The notes: a model not told the origin generated them from the sequence alone. 6,318 nt of DNA from Rhodospirillales bacterium (GCA_021775275.1 JAJFIE010000174.1:1-6318); one strand, 5' to 3'. Positions 1-6,256 are shown, counted from the stretch's first letter. Program-made: numbers and translations.

Positions 1-50
1 TCGAGAACATCCACACCGCTGAACGCCACTGTCTTTATACGCGCAACCAT
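1..50 (-). CDS. comM: ComM/YifB Mg-chelatase-like AAA+ ATPase, N-terminal fragment cut by window edge
   Basis: Sixteen codons are visible from an ATG at 50 reading leftward: MVARIKTVAFSGVDVL. This matches the characteristic start of the ComM/YifB family, in which MV-(A/S)-R-(I/V)-x-T-VAF-x-G is followed by a conserved 'DVQVQ' strand beyond the edge here. A purine-rich ribosome-binding stretch, AGGGTGGGA on the minus strand (+ positions 54-62), lies just upstream of the ATG and supports the start. The family is a hexameric MCM/AAA+ helicase that promotes branch migration during natural transformation in Vibrio and Haemophilus, and it is also widespread in non-competent bacteria. It lies 80 nt downstream of gshB on the same strand, a neighbourhood I recall as common in alphaproteobacteria. 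The assignment rests on a very short peptide plus context. Confidence 0.72.
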   Translation of the reverse strand, partial: MVARIKTVAFSGVDVL

Positions 51-130
51 TTGTCCCACCCTGCGACCAATTTGCCAGAGTGTAGAGACGAAGGCGCGAC
101 GTTTGCTACCTTTAATTGTGAAAAGAGCGC

Positions 131-1072
131 TTACGCCAGCTTCCGCTCAATGGCGTCCCAGATGTTCTTTTCCAGATGGACTCCATCATACCCGGCGATC
201 TCCTGTAGGCCGGTGGGCGAGGTCACGTTGATTTCCGTCAGCAAACCACCGATCACGTCGATGCCGACGAAGATCAGGCCACGCTCCTTCAACGCCGGTC
301 CGATCCGCTCGCAAATTTCCATATCGCGGTCATCCAGGCGGGACGCCATGGCCTGTCCGCCCACATGCATGTTGGACCGGGACTCGCCCTCCGGCGGAAT
401 ACGGTTAATCGCGCCGGCGGGTTCGCCGTCGACCAGAATAACCCGCTTGTCGCCCGCGCGAACGGCGGGCAGGTATTGCTGCACCATGACCGGCTCACGC
501 GAGCTTTCAGCAAACATCTCCAACAGGGAATTCAGGTTCTCGTCGCCGGGCATGATATGGAACACGCCAATGCCACCGTTGCCGTACAGGGGCTTGACGA
601 TGATGTCCTTATACTCGTCACGAAATGCGGCGACCCGTGCGGGGTCGCGGGTAATGAGTGTTGGTGGCATCAGGTCCGGAAATTCCGTCACGAACAGCTT
701 TTCGGGGGCGTTGCGTACGTGGGTTGGATTATTGACCACCAGTGTTTCGGGGTGAATATGGTCCAGAATGTGTGTCGCTGTGATGTACGCCATATCAAAC
801 GGTGGGTCCTGACGCATGAGAACCACATCTACCCGGGATAAATCCAGTTCGCGAACCTCACCGAGATCGTGGTGGTTGCCGTGTTCGCGGCGCACGGTCA
901 TTTCTTCGGCCATGGCGACCACGCGTCCCTGATCCAGCGACAGGCTTTCCGGCCCGTAATGATACAGCGTGTAGCCACGCTCCTGCGCCTCCAGGGCCAG
1001 CACGAACGTGCTGTCGCCGGTTATATCGATGGAGCCCACATGATCCATCTGAATTGCAACGCTCAAACCCAT
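131..1072 (-). CDS. gshB: Glutathione synthetase (ATP-grasp ligase)
   Basis: GshB joins gamma-glutamylcysteine and glycine using ATP to make glutathione in the cytosol, the second step of the pathway. The 313-residue product has the usual family length and is complete. The N-terminal domain (about 1-120) carries [12 protein letters not shown] at 86-97 and the NNP motif at 114-116. The ATP-grasp domain follows, with the glycine-rich lid [12 protein letters not shown] at 160-171, QQYLP at 198-202, [18 protein letters not shown] at 207-224, an N-x-HVGG motif at 234-239, and the substrate/metal-site signature [10 protein letters not shown] at 279-288. The ATG at 1072 is preceded by AAGGG with a 6-nt spacer. 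The gene lies 36 nt after the SirB1-like gene and 80 nt before comM. No separate promoter is evident, so it probably shares the upstream transcript. gshA is not in the window. The residue after GG in the lid is Ile rather than the Ala I recall as typical, probably a neutral variant. Confidence 0.97.
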   Translation of the reverse strand: MGLSVAIQMDHVGSIDITGDSTFVLALEAQERGYTLYHYGPESLSLDQGRVVAMAEEMTVRREHGNHHDLGEVRELDLSRVDVVLMRQDPPFDMAYITATHILDHIHPETLVVNNPTHVRNAPEKLFVTEFPDLMPPTLITRDPARVAAFRDEYKDIIVKPLYGNGGIGVFHIMPGDENLNSLLEMFAESSREPVMVQQYLPAVRAGDKRVILVDGEPAGAINRIPPEGESRSNMHVGGQAMASRLDDRDMEICERIGPALKERGLIFVGIDVIGGLLTEINVTSPTGLQEIAGYDGVHLEKNIWDAIERKLA

Positions 1073-1108
1073 GAAGTGCCCTTTTTGTTCAGTTCCAGGT
1101 GGCGCGTG

Positions 1109-1939
1109 TTATATCAGCCTGTCGCGCAGGTCCTGCAACAACACCGACGCGCTATAGCGGCTCTCGGTGCTGGTGTCGAGGCGCAGGAATTCTTCCAGGG
1201 CCCAAATGGCTTCACGCACATGGTCAAGACGGGCATGAATCATGCCAGCTTCGCGCCATAGCGATGATGTCTCCGGCGCAAACAACAGCATGGTTTCAAT
1301 GACCCGGAGCGCCTCGTCAAACCGTTCCGCACGAAGATGGCGGACCTTCAGGTTATTTTCCAGGCGAAGCAAAATCTCCCGGTTACCAATTTCCCGATAC
1401 TGATCGGGAGTCAGCTCAGCTCCCAGACCAGCGCCAACTTTCAGCAGATCCCGCATATCCTTTGGATCGAGCACGCGTCCGTCGTCAAACGGATCGAGGA
1501 TGCGGCGTTCGGCGGCGACTTCCAGGCGGACCAGGAATCTTCCGGGGAAATCGATGCCTCCAGCAGACCACCCCTGAGCCCGCGCCACATGAATATAGAG
1601 AATACCCAAAGCAACCGGCAGGCCCCGTCGTTCATCAATGACAGTGGCGAAGTTCGCAGCCTCCAGATCGTCGAAAGTTTCATCATCGCCGCCATAGCCA
1701 TACCGTCTGGCAATAACCTGCACCAGCGCCTCGACGGCATGATCAACGTCAGGGTTCTTTCCGGCGTAAACGCCAACTTCCTGGACCAGGGTTTCCAGAT
1801 GTCGGAGATAAGGCGCCAACGCCGTCCCGGCGCGGTGCAGGCCTGCAATATCCAATGCCGCAGCCGCCAGATCAACGTCGTCGTCTCCGATTTCTCGCAG
1901 GTCCTGCAGGCGCGCACGATTGGCAGGCGGCAGCGTCAC
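1109..1939 (-). CDS. SirB1-family protein: transglutaminase-like fold plus TPR-like C-terminus
   Basis: This 276-residue protein belongs to the SirB1 family, whose biochemical role is not established. Residues about 30-165 form the transglutaminase-like SirB1 N-terminal domain, with the family signatures DERRGLPVALGILYIHVAR (about 102-120), GIDFPGRFLVRLE and ILDPFDDGRVL. Residues about 185-276 are helical and TPR-like, including the family-typical NNLK-x-R-H-L-R-x-E-R-F-DEAL segment. The domain appears catalytically altered. No Cys occurs at the nucleophile position, where family members have the G-(I/L)-P stretch, and the usually conserved His of PGHF is Arg (PGRF). The start is GTG at 1939, inside a GTGA overlap of 4 nt with the stop of the BON-lipoprotein gene, which indicates translational coupling. 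An AAGGA lies 9 nt upstream. It sits between an envelope lipoprotein gene and gshB. The family call is firm; a specific function cannot be given. Confidence 0.9.
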   Translation of the reverse strand: MTLPPANRARLQDLREIGDDDVDLAAAALDIAGLHRAGTALAPYLRHLETLVQEVGVYAGKNPDVDHAVEALVQVIARRYGYGGDDETFDDLEAANFATVIDERRGLPVALGILYIHVARAQGWSAGGIDFPGRFLVRLEVAAERRILDPFDDGRVLDPKDMRDLLKVGAGLGAELTPDQYREIGNREILLRLENNLKVRHLRAERFDEALRVIETMLLFAPETSSLWREAGMIHARLDHVREAIWALEEFLRLDTSTESRYSASVLLQDLRDRLI

Positions 1940-2562
1940 GCACCGCCATCCTTCACACGCACGTGGGTAATAACCCGCCGAACGCGATCTATTCCCCGGG
2001 CGTAAGCAAGCACGCGGTCAAGCTCCACCTGATCCTGGGCGATGCCGATCAGATAAACCACGGCGTTGACGGTCTCAATACTGTAGTTAATGGCTAGGAT
2101 GTCTTCGTCGAACGTTATCTTTGTCTGTAACTGGGCTGAAATCCACGAATCATAGGCAAATTCCACAATGCCTTCCTGATCCCTGATCTGGATTTCGTTC
2201 AACACATCCTTAACACCATCCACGCCCCAGGCCAGACGAACGGCATTGGCGCGCAGGTCTTCGTTTTCTATCAGGCCAGTGAGCAGGACCCGGCGTTCAT
2301 AAACCTCAATACCGATGTTTGTCGCCAGCGTCGCATCCGCTTCCAGATAGGCTATCCTGATCTGGGTGGCGAGTTTGGTGTCCCTGGCAACACCATCAAC
2401 GCCACGCTCCTGATACGCGGCAACGCCAACGGTTGCGCCCGCGCCGACAATAGTGCCAGCACAGCCGCTCACCATGGCGATCAGTCCGAGGCAGGCAAGC
2501 ACACGGTTGATGACGCCTATCGGTCGCGGAATGGTAAATCGGCGCATGTCAATAGGGCGCAT
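1936..2562 (-). CDS. dolP: DolP/YraP-like dual-BON-domain outer-membrane lipoprotein
   Basis: The 208-residue product has a lipoprotein signal: a basic n-region, a hydrophobic stretch from about 21, and lipobox VSGC with the acylated Cys at 34. A small glycine-rich segment follows (AGTIVGAGATVGVAAY, 35-50). Two BON domains come next, about 58-128 (ending GVDGVKDVLNEIQI) and about 138-205, linked by a D-S-W-I segment that also marks E. coli DolP (D-T-W-I there). DolP (formerly YraP) binds anionic phospholipid at the inner face of the outer membrane, supports membrane integrity and modulates BAM in enterobacteria. Transfer of that role here is inference. Position 34 is not followed by Asp, consistent with outer-membrane sorting by the E. 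coli rule. The ATG at 2562 is preferred over the Met at 2547 because AGGAG lies upstream only of the former. The gene overlaps the SirB1-like gene by 4 nt. A generic OsmY-like BON protein is the alternative, but the lipobox and the yraN/rsmI/lpoA neighbourhood favour DolP. Confidence 0.9.
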   Translation of the reverse strand: MRPIDMRRFTIPRPIGVINRVLACLGLIAMVSGCAGTIVGAGATVGVAAYQERGVDGVARDTKLATQIRIAYLEADATLATNIGIEVYERRVLLTGLIENEDLRANAVRLAWGVDGVKDVLNEIQIRDQEGIVEFAYDSWISAQLQTKITFDEDILAINYSIETVNAVVYLIGIAQDQVELDRVLAYARGIDRVRRVITHVRVKDGGA

Positions 2563-2572
2563 AGTTGTCCGT

Positions 2573-2577
2573 CTCCT
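2573..2577 (-). promoter_or_regulatory. Ribosome-binding site of the DolP-like gene
   Basis: The minus strand reads AGGAG here, 10 nt before the ATG at 2562. The alternative in-frame ATG at 2547 has no purine-rich tract in range, so this site decides the start. The spacing is slightly long. Confidence 0.6.
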
Positions 2578-2588
2578 GCGGTCTACGA

Positions 2589-2594
2589 ATTATC
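2589..2594 (-). promoter_or_regulatory. Possible -10 element ahead of the DolP-like gene
   Basis: The 61-nt gap between yraN and the DolP-like gene is the only internal gap in the rsmI-to-gshB run large enough for a promoter upstream of an envelope gene. The minus strand there reads GATAAT, one mismatch from TATAAT, placed so that a transcript would begin about 20 nt before the ATG and still include the AGGAG. At 17-nt spacing the upstream hexamer is GGTACC, a poor -35 for the housekeeping sigma factor. I also see no clean extracytoplasmic sigma consensus. An internal promoter is possible but weakly supported. Confidence 0.22.
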
Positions 2595-2623
2595 ACGGGT
2601 TGAGCAGTGTCGGTACCGCTAAG

Positions 2624-3001
2624 TTAATCGCCCGGACGCCATGCGTCCACTATGTGTATAGGCCAGTTACGATACCAGGGACCCCGAATGACAAGCAGCG
2701 CATCAAAACGTATGTCGAAATGGGCCAGATCAGGGCGGTTTTGCATAAAGACCTCGGCAGCGCGGATGATCCGCGCCTTTTGATGTGGGGTTATGGCCGC
2801 TGCTGCCGTTGCGCCGTCGTTCCGTGCCTTGACCTCAACAAAAGCAAGGATATTGCCGCGGCGGGCAATAATATCAATCTCGCCGACAGGTGTGCGGTAT
2901 TGGCGCGCGACGATCCGGTAACCTTTGAGCCTTAGCGCCCAGGCTCCCAGAGCTTCACCGAAACCGCCAAAGGCCAGGGCCGTTTTTCGATCTTGGGGCA
3001 C
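2624..3001 (-). CDS. yraN: YraN/UPF0102 family nuclease-fold protein
   Basis: This 125-residue cytosolic protein has the family's usual length and full motif set: G-x-x-GE at 12-16, the LKGYRI strand at 25-30, GEIDIIA at 40-46 and FVEVKAR at 54-60. E16, D43, E56 and K58 have the spacing of a PD-(D/E)xK endonuclease-type active site, with Q74-K75 following. The family resembles Holliday-junction resolvases in fold, but its substrate and cellular role are not settled, so no activity is claimed. The start is GTG at 3001, only 2 nt after the rsmI stop. There is no strong Shine-Dalgarno sequence, so translation probably depends on ribosomes finishing rsmI. An in-frame stop lies a short way upstream, limiting longer starts. 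Pairing with rsmI is conserved in gammaproteobacteria too, where yraN follows lpoA instead. Confidence 0.95.
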   Translation of the reverse strand: MPQDRKTALAFGGFGEALGAWALRLKGYRIVARQYRTPVGEIDIIARRGNILAFVEVKARNDGATAAAAITPHQKARIIRAAEVFMQNRPDLAHFDIRFDALLVIRGPWYRNWPIHIVDAWRPGD

Positions 3002-3003
3002 GA

Positions 3004-4032
3004 TCAGTCGTCGCCGTTTACTTTATTGTTCACCGCCAGAGCGCGCTGATAGATTATCTGGCGCGGCAGGCCGGAAACATCCGTCACTTCACGGACGGCA
3101 TCGCGCAGGGATGCGCGCTTCAGCGCGGTAGCCAGCAGCGCGTCAATTTCACCGTCATCCATTTCTGGCCGGTCCGGCGGTGGACCGATAACCACGACAG
3201 CCTCGCCTTTCGGAGCGACTCCTCCGGCATAGGCATCCGCCAGCTCTTGTAGTGTTCCACGCCGGGTCTCTTCATACAGTTTGGTTATTTCCCGGCTGAC
3301 GGCGGCATCTCTTTCGCCCAGCACGGCAGCCATATCTGCCATTGAGGTCGCAAGCCGTCGTGGGCTTTCCAAAAGAACAAGGGTGGAGGGAATGGTGGCA
3401 AAGCTCTCCAGCAAGGCGCGCCGTGGACCCTGTTTGTGGGGCAGAAATCCACCAAAAAAGAAGCGATCTGTCGGTAGTCCAGACAACACCAGCGCCGCCA
3501 GAACCGACGATGCGCCGGGCAGCGTGGTAACGGGGATGTCTTCTTCGATGCACGCGCGCACCAGTCTGTAGCCAGGATCAGAGACCATTGGCGTTCCGGC
3601 GTCGGAAACCAGCGCCACGGTTTCGCCGCTTTTCAGTCGTCTGATCAGACGTGGCAGGGCTTTTTCAGCGTTGTGTTCATGATAGGCGCTCAACGATGTA
3701 TGGATGCTGTGTCGGGCAAAAAGCCTGGCGGTTACACGGGTGTCTTCACAGGCGACCGAGTTGACGGCATTCAGGACCTGAAGCGCGCGGAGCGAAATGT
3801 CATTCGCATTTCCGATCGGGGTTGCAACTATGTACAGCGTGCCGGGGGCAAGGCCGGACGCAGCGAGCGGGGCGCCATCGCTCGCTTGTTTACTCCGTGG
3901 CGCGGTGTCGGTACGCTGTGCCGGGTCCGGGGAGCCGGATTGTGAAGACGCCGAATTGTTTGAACGGGATGAACGATTTCCAGCCGATGGTTGACGTGAA
4001 TTATTATTCGAGATGGTCTTTTCTCGGGCCAT
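3004..4032 (-). CDS. rsmI: 16S rRNA (cytidine1402-2'-O)-methyltransferase RsmI
   Basis: RsmI uses S-adenosylmethionine to 2'-O-methylate C1402 of 16S rRNA in the decoding centre, working with RsmH. In the 342-residue product the tetrapyrrole-methylase fold begins at about 65, with LYIVATPIGN (66-75), CEDTR (95-99), VSDAGTPMVSDPGYRLV (142-158), LPGASSVLAAL (171-181), FFFGGFLPHK (191-200), LESPRR (221-226) and KGEAVVVIG (275-283). A helical C-terminal domain ends about 340. Residues 1-62 are a Ser/Asn/Pro/Gln-rich, probably disordered extension; short tails of this sort occur in other alphaproteobacterial RsmI proteins. I see no usable ATG, GTG or TTG between the tail and the fold, so the ATG at 4032 is the best start, and AGGAGG lies upstream (spacing 13 nt). 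The 5' end overlaps the divergent LpoA-like gene. yraN follows after 2 nt. Confidence 0.97.
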   Translation of the reverse strand: MAREKTISNNNSRQPSAGNRSSRSNNSASSQSGSPDPAQRTDTAPRSKQASDGAPLAASGLAPGTLYIVATPIGNANDISLRALQVLNAVNSVACEDTRVTARLFARHSIHTSLSAYHEHNAEKALPRLIRRLKSGETVALVSDAGTPMVSDPGYRLVRACIEEDIPVTTLPGASSVLAALVLSGLPTDRFFFGGFLPHKQGPRRALLESFATIPSTLVLLESPRRLATSMADMAAVLGERDAAVSREITKLYEETRRGTLQELADAYAGGVAPKGEAVVVIGPPPDRPEMDDGEIDALLATALKRASLRDAVREVTDVSGLPRQIIYQRALAVNNKVNGDD

Positions 4033-5537
4033 GGCGTTCCCGGATCCTCCTGCTGGGCATTCTGTTGGCGCTGCCTGCGTGCCAGCTTCTTCGAGGTACG
4101 GGCATGATGCAAGAGGGAACCGAGCCCGTCGCCAGCCCGGAGCCTACGATAACGTCATCAACACCACCGACGACCGGATCAACAGTGGCGGCGGGTGAGG
4201 GGGGTACGCAAACGCTGCCGACGTCTTCCGGATCACGCCTTCCCACCCCCACACCATCAACCCAGTCGGCTGTGGTGAGCGACGCTGAGTCCGAATGGCG
4301 CAAGATGCTGGAGCCTTATTTAAAGAGCGGCACCCAGCAACAAACGGCCGCGCCCAGGGAGCCCGAAGCCGCCTTGCCGCCCCTGCTGCCTTTAAGCGGC
4401 GGAGCTGCGCGGGTTGGCATGCTGGTGCCTCTGTCCGGAAAGACCGCACCCTTGGGGCAAGCCATGCTGAATGCGGCCCAGATGGCCATGTTTGATTTTG
4501 CGGATACGGACTTTGAGCTGTTACCCCATGACACGGCGGGTCGTCCGGAAGACGCGTCTTTCGCTGCCACCATGGTAATTGGCGATGGCGCCAGCCTGTT
4601 GATCGGGCCGCTGCTTGCTCCCTCTGTCCAGGCCGTTGCGCCAATCAGCCGGGCTGCCGGTGTCCCGGTGATCGGTTTTTCCAGCGACCGGACCGTGGCC
4701 GGAAACGGCGTCTACACCATGGGGTTTTTGCCGGAAAATGAGGTTGAACGGGTCGTCACGTATGCCTTGGGGCAAGGCCTGACACGGTTTGCTGTCCTTG
4801 CGCCCGATGACGCCTATGGTGCGACCATTGTATCGGCGCTAAGTGCAACAGCGTCGCGCTACGGTGGCTCGGTCGTCGATCTGGCCTACTACCATCCGTC
4901 TGGCGCTGATATAGAGGCCGTGGTGCGACGGCTGGCGGATTACGATACCCGCCGGGAAGCCCTGGAGAGGATGCGCGAGGAACTCGCAGGTAAAGATGAT
5001 GAATTGTCCAGAAAAGCGCTGGAGCGCCTGTCATTGCTGGAGACCCTGGGCGACCTGCCGTTCGATGCCTTGATGATCGCCGATGGCGGAGACCGCCTGC
5101 AACGGGTCGCCGCCATGCTGCCGTTCTTTGATATTGATCCGAAGAAGATCCGCATTCTCGGAACAGGTCAATGGGATACCCGTGGAATCGGCACGGAACC
5201 GGCATTGATGGGCGCATGGTTTGCCGCACCACCGCCCACCGCCCGGCAATCGTTCGAAAAACGCTACCGCGATCTGTATGGCAAACCGCCACCCAGACTG
5301 GCAACCCTGGCCTATGACGCCATGGCGCTGGCGGCGGTTCTGGCCCGAGGCGATAACCCAAATCCTTATGCACCCGAGGCCATCATGCTGCAAAGCGGCT
5401 ATGCGGGGCGCGACGGCATCTTCCGTTTCACCGACATTGGAACGGCGGAACGAGGCCTCAGCGTGCTTGAGGTGGAACAGCGTGGAAACCGCGTTATCGA
5501 TGCAGCGCCCAAAGGCTTTTCTTCCCTGATAAACTGA
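3969..5537 (+). CDS. lpoA: LpoA/LppC-like penicillin-binding-protein activator lipoprotein
   Basis: In E. coli LpoA is an outer-membrane lipoprotein that reaches through peptidoglycan to activate PBP1A. From the ATG at 3969 the product is 522 residues. It has a basic WRSR n-region, a hydrophobic core LLLGILLA, and lipobox LPAC with Cys38. A Thr/Ser/Pro-rich tether spans about 50-145. A type-1 periplasmic-binding-protein domain starts at ARVGMLVPLSGKTAPLG (about 147) and runs to about 515, interrupted by a charged helical insert at about 314-361. The N-terminal TPR domain of gammaproteobacterial LpoA is absent. Start choice is uncertain: ATG 3969, ATG 3987 and GTG 3996 all keep the signal peptide and none has a strong Shine-Dalgarno. 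An ATG at 3822 only adds antisense of rsmI. The head-to-head rsmI neighbour matches E. coli yraL/yraM. Activation of a PBP here is inferred from homology. An ABC-transporter binding protein is unlikely given the lipobox, tether and context. Confidence 0.9.
   Translation: MNDFQPMVDVNYYSRWSFLGPWRSRILLLGILLALPACQLLRGTGMMQEGTEPVASPEPTITSSTPPTTGSTVAAGEGGTQTLPTSSGSRLPTPTPSTQSAVVSDAESEWRKMLEPYLKSGTQQQTAAPREPEAALPPLLPLSGGAARVGMLVPLSGKTAPLGQAMLNAAQMAMFDFADTDFELLPHDTAGRPEDASFAATMVIGDGASLLIGPLLAPSVQAVAPISRAAGVPVIGFSSDRTVAGNGVYTMGFLPENEVERVVTYALGQGLTRFAVLAPDDAYGATIVSALSATASRYGGSVVDLAYYHPSGADIEAVVRRLADYDTRREALERMREELAGKDDELSRKALERLSLLETLGDLPFDALMIADGGDRLQRVAAMLPFFDIDPKKIRILGTGQWDTRGIGTEPALMGAWFAAPPPTARQSFEKRYRDLYGKPPPRLATLAYDAMALAAVLARGDNPNPYAPEAIMLQSGYAGRDGIFRFTDIGTAERGLSVLEVEQRGNRVIDAAPKGFSSLIN
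4046..4051 (-). promoter_or_regulatory. Probable ribosome-binding site of rsmI, inside the lpoA signal-peptide codons
   Basis: The minus strand reads AGGAGG, a perfect anti-16S complement, 13 nt before the rsmI ATG at 4032. The spacing is longer than usual, and a GGGA nearer the ATG could also take part. It supports the 4032 start and shows that the rsmI leader is read antisense to the LpoA-like signal-peptide codons. Confidence 0.5.
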
Positions 5538-5559
5538 TCGTTTTTAATCAGAACGTACT

Positions 5560-6246
5560 TCAGATAACATGGATTTCGATTTCGCCGATGCCCTCGATTC
5601 CGCCTTTAATGGAATCACCGCGTTGGACAGGTCCGACGCCCGCGGGCGTTCCGGTCATGATCAGGTCGCCGGGCATCAGTTCCACGGATTGTGACAGATG
5701 CCAGATGGTTTCCGGGACGGCCCAGATTTGCTGGGCGAGATCGCCATCCTGTTTGATGTCGCCATTGACGCCAAGCCAGATTCGGGCTTCGTGCGGATGG
5801 CCTATGTCACTTGCGGCGCTGAGGATGGAACACGGTGCAGCATGATCAAAGGCTTTGCCAATTTCCCACGGGCGACGCATTTCTTTTGATTTGGCCTGTA
5901 GATCACGACGGGTCATATCGATCCCGACGCCATAGCCATAAACGTGGTCCAGCGCATGGGATTGTTCGATATTGCTGCCGCCCTTTCCAATGGCGACGAC
6001 CAGTTCGATTTCGTGGTGAACATCCTCTGACAGTGGTGGATAGGGAAAATCACGGCCGCTTGGCAGAATGGCATCCGTGGGCTTTTGAAAGAAAAACGGC
6101 GGGTCTCGCTCATCATTACCCATTTCACGGATGTGATCCGCGTAGTTCCGGCCCACGCAGTAAATCCGGCGAACCGGAAACGTTTTTTCCGAATTGTTGA
6201 CGCCAAGGACTGTTCGGGGCGGAGGGGGGACGACGTATTCTTTCAT
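5560..6246 (-). CDS. Fumarylacetoacetate hydrolase (FAH) family protein
   Basis: The 228-residue product is a compact single-domain FAH-family enzyme of the YcgM/FAHD1/fumarylpyruvate-hydrolase size class, which cleaves C-C bonds in acylpyruvates or decarboxylates oxaloacetate using Mg2+ or Mn2+. Visible motifs are YCVGRNYADHIREMG (29-43), FFFQKP (51-56), HHEIELVVAIG (77-87) with metal ligands E79 and E81, GVGIDMTRRDLQ (107-118) with ligand D110, GKAFDH (130-135) with the conserved Lys131, and MTGTPAGVGPV (197-207). The start is ATG at 6246. An in-frame GTG four codons upstream at 6258 is rejected because its bases form the GTGGAG Shine-Dalgarno tract. The gene converges on the LpoA-like gene with a 22-nt gap. 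No aromatic-degradation genes are visible nearby, so the substrate cannot be named; acylpyruvase/fumarylpyruvate hydrolase and oxaloacetate decarboxylase are the main candidates. Confidence 0.95.
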   Translation of the reverse strand: MKEYVVPPPPRTVLGVNNSEKTFPVRRIYCVGRNYADHIREMGNDERDPPFFFQKPTDAILPSGRDFPYPPLSEDVHHEIELVVAIGKGGSNIEQSHALDHVYGYGVGIDMTRRDLQAKSKEMRRPWEIGKAFDHAAPCSILSAASDIGHPHEARIWLGVNGDIKQDGDLAQQIWAVPETIWHLSQSVELMPGDLIMTGTPAGVGPVQRGDSIKGGIEGIGEIEIHVI

Positions 6247-6252
6247 GGGAAA

Positions 6253-6256
6253 CTCC
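6253..6256 (-). promoter_or_regulatory. Ribosome-binding site fixing the FAH-family start
   Basis: The minus strand reads GTGGAG, then six bases (TTTCCC), then ATG at 6246. The GGAG core at 6253-6256 has ideal spacing to that ATG, so the overlapping in-frame GTG at 6258 is not the start. Confidence 0.75.

Noticed and set aside
51..130. Possible terminator or promoter between gshB and comM
   Set aside because: The 80-nt gap holds no stem followed by a T-run and no convincing -35/-10 pair. Apart from the purine-rich comM ribosome-binding tract at 54-62, I see nothing definite.
1337..2005. A 222-codon plus-strand open frame opposite the SirB1-like gene
   Set aside because: The opposite strand encodes a recognisable SirB1 protein, and this frame shows no domain, signal or ribosome-binding site and runs across a gene junction.
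2604..2620. Imperfect hairpin AGCGGT-(6)-ACTGCT on the minus strand after yraN, containing the palindrome CGGTACCG
   Set aside because: It has a six-pair stem with one G-T pair and no following T-run. It could be a weak processing or attenuation site, but the evidence does not separate it from chance.
3822..3968. A 49-codon upstream extension of the LpoA-like frame beginning at ATG 3822
   Set aside because: It is exactly antisense to the RsmI N-terminal codons, has Arg/Cys-rich shadow-frame composition, would bury the signal peptide at residues 70-87, and would block lipoprotein export. A start at 3969 or later is far more sensible.
3900..4150. Housekeeping promoters for rsmI and the LpoA-like gene
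   Set aside because: I looked on both strands for TTGACA/TATAAT-like pairs at 16-18 nt spacing. Candidates such as TTGTGA near 3951 on the plus strand have no matching -10, so no promoter is called.
4756..5373. A 205-codon open frame antisense to the LpoA-like gene
   Set aside because: It is rich in Arg, Pro, His and Trp, as expected of an antisense shadow of a GC-rich gene, with no recognisable motif, and the plus-strand frame has clear domain homology.
5534..5551. Small inverted repeat CTGAT / ATCAG with an 8-base loop between the convergent lpoA and FAH genes, as a bidirectional terminator
   Set aside because: The stem is only 5 bp and AT-rich, and the T-tract lies in the loop rather than after the stem. 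It is not strong enough to call, although a terminator would be expected in this 22-nt convergent gap.
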